Shown in pieces: positions 29,564 through 64,000 of a DNA stretch of 64,000 bases. The translations under genes and the position numbers were made by a program. Origin of the DNA: Rhea pennata (lineage: Eukaryota; Chordata; Aves; Rheiformes; Rheidae); the NCBI RefSeq assembly GCF_028389875.1, contig NC_084666.1:66844422-66908421 (forward strand). Reading direction: 5' to 3'. The first letter of the stretch is position 1. Each line of letters opens with the position of its first letter. Under the pieces are notes generated by a model that did not search any database, had not been told where the DNA came from, and was given only the letters and a program-made list of their open reading frames with translations.

Positions 29564-30077
29564 AACTTCTGGAAGAATCAGAAATAGACCACTTTCCAAA
29601 CCCAGCCAGCACAAGTTCAGTATGTAATGGTCAAGCAAAGCTATACCTGAATATGTGTGTGTTGGGGGGGGGTAGGGGGAGGACTGATAAAATATTAGGG
29701 AACAAAAAAGCTCTGTTCTTCAGACTGATGCGTTATCTCATGTTCAACAGGTATAGATGATGCCTGAACTTTTCACTTGTTTAAGTATAATGCAAAAGTA
29801 TTATTTCAGTAAACAGTTTTGTTACTGTGATTATAAATTTATAAGCAGAGGTGCACAGTATCAGAAATTAGCACCTGCAGTGCTAAATATGGTTGTATTT
29901 GTGCAAAGATAAAGAAGTATTCAAGTGATGCATGCACAGGTTTAAGCGCGATTTTTAACTGGTTGCATGCATCTACCAGTAGGGTTTGCACTAGTGCAAG
30001 CAAACCTGGATACAACTGAGAACACTATGTCTAGTTTTGTATCACAAAACTAATTTCCATTAAAAGCAGCTGCAACT

Positions 30078-30083
30078 TTTATT
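30078..30083 (-). promoter_or_regulatory. Candidate METAP1 polyadenylation signal
   Basis: TTTATT on the plus strand is AATAAA on the METAP1 strand, about 1.95 kb after its stop codon, giving a long 3' UTR. A variant ATTAAA (plus-strand 30624-30629) would give a 1.4 kb 3' UTR. Which one is used cannot be told from sequence. Confidence 0.4.
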
Positions 30084-30116
30084 TTATAGATGAAAAATGA
30101 AGCCCCTCCCATCACA

Positions 30117-30310
30117 TACACACACACATACACACACAGAAAACAAAAGACAGTTGTAACCATTCAGGTGAGTGATAAGGTGGGCAAACCTCCAGGATAG
30201 TCATCTCATTACATCTCATTCAACACAAGTAATTCCACTCAACTACTACAGTCTGTTTAGTTAAAATCTATACACACACACACGCACACATACACACGCA
30301 CATACACACT
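30117..30310. repeat. Two (CA)n microsatellites near the METAP1 3' end
   Basis: CA-rich tracts at about 30117-30139 and 30272-30310 are interrupted by T and G. On the METAP1 strand they read as TG repeats, inside or just past its probable 3' UTR. Confidence 0.85.
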
Positions 30311-32026
30311 ATATGCATCATTTCAGGTCACTTTACTGCATAATTAAAAATAAAGGTAATGAAAATGTTACCACACTGATACTCTTACAGCAACAGAGGT
30401 CTGAGGCACTCAGGGAAGAGAAGACATTTTCTGGCAAGTTTGGTATTTGGTAGTACACATAGTGAGTCCAGTTCTATGAAGCACTAACCCCTTTCCCCCA
30501 TTCAAATTCCGCAGTGCCAAGGGGAGCCAAGGGCATGCAGTACCTCATAAGGTTAGGTCTAATGTGGCAACAGATTCACCAGACACCTTGTAAAAGGTGT
30601 ATTTTATGCCTATGATTGCATGATTTAATACGTCTGCATTGCTCAACTATTTCTTGTATTACAGTGGTATAAGACCTGAAATCTGCAATGGGGTCTGAAA
30701 TAATTTTCATTACAGTTCAGGAAAAAAAAAATAGACTCCCTCAGCAGACACACCAAAGATTTTTCAAAAGGAAGTGTGCAGGGGAAAAAGATGGGAAAGG
30801 AGAAGACAGAGGCTTAATCAGTCCACAATCCTTAAGACGACAGTTTCCAGCTTGGCATGACACATGAACAGAAAAGAAAGTGGTTTATGTACTATCATCG
30901 CCCACCCTATACCCAGCCTGAGGGAAATGATCAGTTTTCACAGCTGTCCCCCTGAGACTTCAAAAGCATGAAACTCCACTCAACTGTTTGAGGAAAATAC
31001 CTTAACTGTTTAAAAATTATGAAAGAAAAAATTGAAGATACTTCCTCTTCTCACATTCAGACTTTTTCTGAGATATATACTTATCTCATTACAAGTCTTG
31101 CAAATCCAATCCCCCACAGCTACTGTGGATGTACCTTTAGAAAATGCCCCACAGTTAACTTCCACAGGGATCCAATGAAACTTTTTTTTTTCTGGTTCTT
31201 GTTTCATTCCTTTCTCTAGTCAAGTCAGATATAGCAGTTTCACTGAGCTTTCTGAGCAGGAGACTGCCAAACACCGCTCTGCAAAGCAGCAGCTTGTTCC
31301 AGGGAGCTGCACTTAAGACAGAATTTAGTAATTTTCCCAGTAGGCAGTCTGTACTATCAATCCCCAGCAACAGAAGTAAGTCCCACCATTAACACAGTGT
31401 GTCACCAACAATCACAATTACAAGAGGCAATCAGCAGAGAAATGGGACAGAATTAAAGGTAAGGGTAGACTATTCTTGGCAAGATGCATGTCTTTTTGCT
31501 TCTCCCCTACAGCTCTTATCAACTGATAAACAAGGCCCAGCCCATTACAACAGTTTCTGCAGAAGCAAAAGCATGTCTTTAGAACTAGAAATGCTTAAAA
31601 CTTGGGTGTCACTCACACCAAGAGAGACAGGGCACACTGAAGTAGTGAAAAAACCTGGATCCCAAAATATCAAGTCCCAGTGGGAAAGGTAACCCAAACT
31701 TTTCTAGCTAGTATCATGGCAGCAACAGAAACAACTGCAGATCTAATTGGAAGAAAGATGCTAAAGAAGTAATTGAAACAAAAAAGAAAAATATAGTATG
31801 AGTGTTGTAGGTAGGAGGAAAGCAGAAAATATTTTAAATTCTTCTCTGCTTTTCCAGACACTGGGCCAGGTTCTTCAAGATATTCCTCTCTCATCTACAG
31901 TCAATGAGAACAAAATAAATGATGAAATCCCCCTCTATTCTGTACTCTTAATAAAATGCATAGTACAGAGACAAAAAAATATATATATATATGTATCTTT
32001 CAGATCCACCCACTCAGTCTAAACTA

Positions 32027-57765
<25,739 letters not shown>

Positions 57766-57793
57766 TCATGGCGGCGCGCGGGGTAGCGGCCGT

Positions 57794-57867
57794 AACGGCC
57801 GCAACGGTCGGCGGCAGCGCGCGCGCGGGGCAACGGCCGCAATGGCCGGCAGCGCGCGCGCGCGCGG
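57794..57867. repeat. Imperfect 38-bp tandem repeat with (CG)n
   Basis: Two units, each running from aacggccgcaa to a GCGCGCGCG run, with a period of 38 bases, in the METAP1 promoter. A related pentamer array of CGCCG lies at 57734-57756. Confidence 0.75.
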
Positions 57868-60544
57868 ACCCCGGGGGGTGGGGGTGGCGGTAGGAGGGCG
57901 ACCAACGGGCGCAACGGCCGGGGGCGGTTCAGGCCCCGGTGCCGCGGCGGGCTGGCCCAGAGCTGGCCTCGCCGAAAGGGTTTCCGACCGGCGTGAGGCG
58001 GCGGGGAGGGAGTTGGTGCCGTCGCGGTACCTGCCAGGAGGGCGAGGAGCCGCGGGTGGCGCCGTGTCGCCTTTGAGAGCGGTGTCTCGTCTTCGCCCGG
58101 CAGGAGGGCGGCGGGCGAGGGGAGAGAAGCCGCGTTTGGCCCTGAGAAGTGCGATCCGCTTCTCCCCAAACTCACTGCTGCCCCCGAAACGTCATCTGGC
58201 GAGGGGCAAAGAACTTAAAACGCGTGCTCCTATGGAAGAACAAATAATATTTTGTACACGGTGTCTCCAGACCTGCCACGGTGATTCACGTATATTTTAC
58301 ATAGGTGCCTCAGGAACCACAGGTCCCCATAGCCCCACGGCGGGGAGCAGAGCGGAAGGCGGGAGCACCCCAATGACAAAACAGCCCGGGAAAGGGGTGG
58401 CAGAGGTGAGCGTACAAGTCGTGCTACTACCTCTGCATTTCATGCTCTTACCCTTTTGACACATTATTCAATTATTTTGTAAATAATGCTTAAGATAAAG
58501 CATACTTTTCTGTTGCCGTTATTCTTCTCATGATCCTGATATGTATGGCATGGTGCACAGGGTGTTTTGCTTGGCTTCACTTTAAATTTGTGCTGAACTA
58601 ATGTATTTCAGTCTCCCGGGAAGAAATGAAGTCTGTGGTTTTCCCTTTTTGTATTTCTGATCAGTGAGGCTATATGTCGAATCTGATCCTTAGATGATCT
58701 CTTCTGAAACTTTTATGGAATGTTTTTTTATTCTATAGAGCTGTTTTTCACTGTATTTTAGCTGTCATTTGGAGAGGAAAAACTCACTAATTCAATAAGG
58801 CAGTAACTAGAATTAGAAAAGTCAGCTGCAAAGTCACAGTGAGATTATGACAGGAGGTACGCTAGTTTTCTTTCTCAGGAAAAAAGATTAAATACAAAGG
58901 TTCTGTCTCCATCATATAAAAGTAAATGTCTACTACTTTTTATTTGCTTCATTTATGTTAATTGATCTCATACTGTCCTTATGTTCTGTAAGTGTTGATA
59001 GCAAAGGTCTTCTTAATATGTAGTAAAACATGTCTAACAACATTAAATGCAAGGCACCTTTTAGTGGTTTAGAAGTCAAGAGGAAGCTGTTTGAAACAGC
59101 TGCCTTTTAATGAGGAGATCAGTTGCAGAAAACTTCAGAGCACATGCTTGCTAGATCTAGCCATTAGAGCTGGAATCTCTCTCCTTGTTTAAATGCTCTA
59201 TTGTCTTCCTAACAGCTGGCAGGAGCAGAATATTCTTCCCAAAAAACTTTGCTGAGTCAGATTTTCCCTTGGTGTCATGACACTTCCTTCATTTTCATTG
59301 ACTTCAATGAAACTACTCTGGTCTGTGTTCTGATACTAGTACATAAAGTATTCTTCTTATTTCTTGACATCCAGATAATTCCCCAGAAAGTATGATTCAA
59401 AATCCAAAATACAATCTCAGTATTTTCCACAATTATATTGTGTTCTATTCCCTGTGGTATTCTGGCTCCATCTTAAATTTTTAAAAAATCTGCATCCTAG
59501 GCTTAGAGGTTAAGTGAAATTTTTCACTAAGGCTAGAACAAAAAGCATACATCAGAATAAGTATATTCACATAGATGTACTTGCTTAGTTATGCCAATGT
59601 AATCAGTAAAAATTGTCTATGTAGGGCAACTGATTACAGGAACAAGGCAACAGAAAAACAAAGGACCTGATCCTGGTCTGTTTTGTGATAAACATGTTCA
59701 CTAGCATTGTCAAACAACCCCAGGAATTTGAAACCTTGATATTACTGACATGTAATTACAGGTGGATAGCTTTGCAAATTCCTCTGAAAATCCTAGCCTT
59801 CATTTGTCTGTGAGTGATAGTAGTCATATCCACCTATTTTGTTGGAAAAAAAGAATACTGTGCAAGTGAATTAGCAAACATTTCAATGATATTTTTAAAA
59901 TACAAAGACTATACCTTCTATTTTCGTCACTGAGTAAAACTAATTATGTATTGATTCATGTAGTTCATGTTGTCACAGCATTTAGCTGTCAGCTAATATG
60001 ACAACATTCAGGTCAAAAAATTCTGAAGATAGGTAAACAATTGCCAAGCATCATCACAAAATACCTTTTAAGTACATGTTCACTGACTGATTTTACATAT
60101 TCCAAATATAGACCGTTATTATAGTTACATGTAGTCATTTAACCTACTTAAAGCAAAATATTATTGAATGGGTATGATCATTCTCAAATCCATGTTGCTA
60201 GCAGTTCTCATAATAGTGTGTACAGCACAAGAAAAATCAGTGTTCCTTTCCATGTAGTCAACAACTCAAATTATGAAGCAGCATAGGATAGATATCTCTG
60301 TACACTTCAGTTGCCGCTTTGTGCCACTTAAACAACTCTAAGGAGTTGCAAACATTATTTATCCAGCCAGTTAAGCAGGGGTTACAGTACTTTATATTAC
60401 TGGCATGGTATAAAGAGGTTAAAGCATACTGGTTTATTTAGTCCATTGTCCTCTGCTCAAATGTCACCTTTGGTTTCTTGAGATTTCAGTAGAATAATCA
60501 TTAATACTTTCTAATACTTTATGATTTTTCTAAGTATTGAACTT

Positions 60545-60722
60545 GCATTTAATTCCATGTCTAACTTCACAAATATGAAGAAATCATATTTCAATATCTT
60601 TACAGGGCACAGTAGCTATATGTTTGAGCTCATGCATTTAATTCCATGTCTAACTTCACAAATATGAAGAAATCATATTTCAATATCCTCACAGGGCACA
60701 GTAGCTATATGTTTGAGCTCAT
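60545..60722. repeat. 89-bp tandem duplication
   Basis: A unit beginning 'gcatttaattccatgtctaa' and ending 'tatgtttgagctcat' is present twice, head to tail, with about two base differences (atctttacag against atcctcacag). Confidence 0.95.
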
Positions 60723-61789
60723 TTTATAGTGCTTGACAGCGATGCAGATTAGGAAAAAAGGAGGACTCCCATTCTACTAATAGGATTCCTTCTGTTACTC
60801 AATTTCATTTTCTGCATTTCTGAAATGTAAAATAAAACATACTGTTTCATTGTCCACTAATTAACAAACTTATTTATTTGTCCCTCTCACTGTTTGGAAG
60901 AACACAGCATCTGTGGATAAACCTAGCATAACAAATTCTGGTTTGACAGAAGTTCTTTTTTGTTGTTTCCTTTTAAACAGTGCTGTCTTTTTATTAAAAA
61001 AAAAAAAAAGTGGAGTATGTGATACTTACATAGTTTTGTTTAGCCTTGATTTTCCAGTTTGGTAGGAGAACTGAATCACACTTCATGGAAGTCTATCCAT
61101 TGCCATTTCCCATTTTCTGGTGGCACACTCATTCTTACCAGGGAAGTTCACTGACCTTTGCTGTGACCTTCCCCCAGTGGAGCTCTCTTTTCTCTGTTAG
61201 GCTTTTCATGTCACTCTCTAGCTGCCTGTCCCCCTCTCTCACTGACAAACACACACACAGACGTATGAATCAGAAAGTTTATAACCTATTCGTGGTCCTT
61301 GATTTATGTCCACACTGTATTCCTGCTCTCCTCGCAACTTTTCTGAGGTGATGCACGGCTGAGAGTGACTGAGGTTAGCAAACAAGAGCAAAAGGGGAGA
61401 TCAGCAGTGTCTCAGGGGTCAGACAGCTGCTGCAGAAAAAATAGTGCAGATGGCAGCTAAGACAGCTGCTAGTTAGGAAGAAAATGGCCACTGAATTTGA
61501 TGTTACTTAATTAAGAGAGTGCCTTAGCCTGTGTTCTCCCTTCTTCCTTTGCTTTTAGAGGTTGCACTAGTGGGGTTGGGCAATCACAGTTTCCCAGTGA
61601 AGCTCTTGGGTATAGTAGCTGTCTTTCTTTCAGACTTATTGAAAGCCCAATTAAATGCCTCTTTGTTTAGTGATAACTGAAACAATGAAAAAATACCACC
61701 CAGGAGCTAGACCACATGCAAATGTGAATCACAGCTTGGCCAGATGGTACTTTCTGGGATTTTGATACCAACTGCAGCAGTGATACAGG

Positions 61790-61809
61790 TTGTGTGTGTG
61801 TGTGTGTGT
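61790..61809. repeat. (TG)n microsatellite
   Basis: About ten TG units. Confidence 0.95.
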
Positions 61810-63392
61810 AAGTAAGGAAGAACAAAACCATTACAGATGCACACAGAAAAATGTCTCAAAGGCTGCCAGATAAAAACCTGTAGCACAATCTTAAAGATTG
61901 AAAAAAAGCAGGAAATGGTACTGAGAGAAAAAGACAGACCTGTTGTCAAAGCAAAGTATTCCGACTATGGACAGAGAAACAGGACTTTATAAACATTCTT
62001 TGTAAATGAACAGAGTTGCATTAGAGAAATACTCATCTGTGATTCTCTTTAAAGAAAAATGATATGGGATTTCAAAGTCTGTCTAATTCTGCAAGTCAAA
62101 AGAGGTTGTAATATATTTTAAACCTCTGAAACCCTTATTCCTTCCATTGGTGGAGATATAAACTAAACTATTGAAAGACTCACTATAACCACAGCTGGTA
62201 ATAGAGCAGACTTATTCCAAGCTAATCAATATGTCCAGAGACAAAAATCTCTCAGGAGTGCCTTTTTTAGTTGTGGTGAAAAGGAAGATTCTGCAAATTT
62301 TTCAGGTTTTGCTTTCCTTATTCAAATTACATTGCCTCTTGCAGCTTGTCTTGATACAATGAGTTGAATTTGTGCTATAATTTTAAGAATGGTTTTCTCT
62401 GAATTCAAGAATGCCCTTCTGGTATACAAGGAATGTTAGTGTCTTTCAATACATGCAGACAAAATTGAATGTTTGTCATGGAACAAGAACAAAGAAAAGA
62501 CAAGCTATATCTTTTTAAATTAAATGCTATTTTATTAAAAAAAAACTTTTCCTATTTAACAAACAAGTTACAAGCAATAAAGAGAGAAACTCCACCATTT
62601 AGGATATTTGAAAAAATCCATGGATGTAATAAAATAAAAAAAGTACCTTCAGAAAGATGTGAATTTTGTAGATGTAACCATGATGCCTCTTGGCCTTGTG
62701 TCTTGATGTTTATTTTAGCTAGTCTGAGGGTAATGTCACTACGTAAGGCAGCCACGCCACTTGTGAGGATCTTATCTATGTCAATGATTCAAAGAAAAGA
62801 TTACTGTAACTCATAATCCTCTCATTTCTATTAAAAGTTGTTGGATAACTTCTGATGTCATCTTTAGAGGATTGATACCTCTTTAACTCAGCAAATCTAA
62901 GAAAAACATGCTATATTACAATGCATGTTTATTTCCTTTTTGCTCAGTAATAATGTAGGTGATATTCTGAATTCAGATGTACTATATTCTTACATATCTA
63001 TCTTAGATATGCAGGAGAATCCAGCCAAATGCTGTTCAGCCTTCAGTATTAGTTGATAGTGATCATGTGTTCACAATTTTTTTCAGTAAAATAGCATTTA
63101 CAACTTTAACATATAGCTCTGAACACTGGCTTCATTGATGAGAATAAAAATACAAAGTTAAACGTAAAAAAAGCTCAAGAGAAAATGATCAGAGAGGAAG
63201 AGGATTGTGGATGGATTATCTTTATTTATGTTAAGAGACTTAAGGCAGGATTAAAGGCCATCAAAGGATGTGATTGTTGTCAAACGAGTAAAATGAAGTA
63301 TTAGATCCATCTGGCAACATATTAGTCAAATAAATAGGAAGGCCTATTAGTTACTGTATTCACATTAAACAGTCTATAAACAATTAAAGAAC

Positions 63393-63436
63393 TAATTATA
63401 GAACTAACATTTTATTTAATGTTAGTTCTACAATTA
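63393..63436. repeat. 19-bp inverted repeat with 6-base loop
   Basis: Arms taattatagaactaacatt and aatgttagttctacaatta pair with one mismatch around the loop ttattt. Too short to be a typical transposon. Nature unknown. Confidence 0.85.
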
Positions 63437-64000
63437 CGTATAGAAACTTAAATTGTATATAATAGGTAAATTAATGAAGATTATATCACAGGATCAAAAG
63501 AATGTTTCTGAATGTATTGACATACTTTCTGAATGCACAGATTTAATAAATTATATTCTTATTTTGTCAGCATAACATGATTTAACATAAGACCGCATAC
63601 AGAGAAGGGAAGGAACAAATACTTAATTCCTTTGTTATCACTGGGAAAATGTGTCCCAGTTCTCAGAACACAAAATGTGTTCTTTTATTGTGAAATTGTT
63701 TTCAGTATTTATTTCTTTAAAACAATATTATAAAAGGTGAAGACCTTGGATATATTTTTTATGTGTTTTTCTTTATATAGGTAGGCTGGCAGAAAAAACA
63801 CTACTTCACTGAACACTCTCCCTTTATTAAATACCAAAACTAAAATAGCAAAAATACTGCAGAAATTTTATTGTTCCAGTATTTTGGTTATAACCAATGG
63901 CCATTCAGCAATCGAGAAACAAATATAGCGGAAAGCAGCTTTATTCCTATACAAGCATTCTTCCAGTATTAGTCTCACAAAATCACTGCCCCGTGGGAGT

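Larger units (their letters stand above)
27291..30077. other. Gap between the convergent ADH5 and METAP1 transcripts
   Basis: No coding exon was recognised. Contains an A/G-rich tract (28022-28081), a composite A-GA-GCGCGTGCGCGC tract (29516-29563) and a G run (29665-29673). Transcripts from both genes may extend into it if distal poly(A) sites are used. Confidence 0.55.
58231..64000. other. AT-rich intergenic region beyond the METAP1 promoter
   Basis: No exon recognised. It holds an A run (60990-61005), the 89-bp tandem duplication (60545-60722), a (TG)n tract (61790-61809) and a hairpin (63393-63436). In mammals the next gene on this side is EIF4E, but none of its sequence is visible here. 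Confidence 0.6.

Noticed and set aside
30117-30310. CA tracts considered as a CRISPR-like or satellite array
   Set aside because: They are ordinary interrupted dinucleotide microsatellites.
59043-59055. 'ttaaatgcaaggc', identical to the start of ADH5 exon 2
   Set aside because: The match ends after 13 bases and there is no splice acceptor, so it is coincidence and not a displaced exon.
58231-64000. Search for EIF4E or another gene's first exon beyond METAP1
   Set aside because: No exon, CpG island or recognisable peptide was found after about 58.4 kb.

Overview
This is a 64 kb piece of vertebrate nuclear DNA, most likely from a bird. The genes are split into exons with GT-AG introns and vertebrate-type CpG-island promoters. 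Interspersed repeats are sparse, a few CR1-like LINE tails are visible, and introns are compact for an amniote. A neognath bird fits best; a crocodilian or turtle cannot be excluded by eye. No bacterial, viral or organellar gene was seen.

Layout: (1) 1-5905 is AT-rich intergenic DNA with an old LINE remnant. (2) 5906-12869, plus strand, is a decayed class II alcohol dehydrogenase (ADH4) gene. Exons 3-9 and a probable exon 1 can be recognised. Exon 2 is missing, exon 6 is cut short, and other exons carry stops or frameshifts. (3) 12870-17190 is a spacer. (4) 17551-26995, plus strand, is a complete nine-exon ADH5 gene (class III alcohol dehydrogenase, S-(hydroxymethyl)glutathione dehydrogenase / S-nitrosoglutathione reductase) encoding 374 residues, with a CpG-island promoter. 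(5) 27290 to about 30080 is the gap between the ADH5 and METAP1 3' ends. (6) 57534-32027, minus strand, is a complete eleven-exon METAP1 gene (type I methionine aminopeptidase) encoding 385 residues, also with a CpG-island promoter. (7) 58230-64000 is AT-rich intergenic DNA with a young tandem repeat and a hairpin.

The order ADH4 - ADH5 - METAP1, with ADH5 and METAP1 tail to tail, is the same as at the human chromosome 4q23 locus, so this is a conserved amniote block. ADH5 clears formaldehyde and S-nitrosoglutathione. METAP1 removes the initiator methionine from new proteins. They are neighbours by ancestry, not partners in a pathway.

I found no previously undescribed biological system. The most informative signal is the broken class II ADH next to an intact ADH5. 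Smaller points are a 148-bp near-identical direct duplication inside a METAP1 intron, an 89-bp tandem duplication, an NRF-1-type palindrome containing an upstream ATG at the ADH5 promoter, and ancient SINE and LINE remnants.
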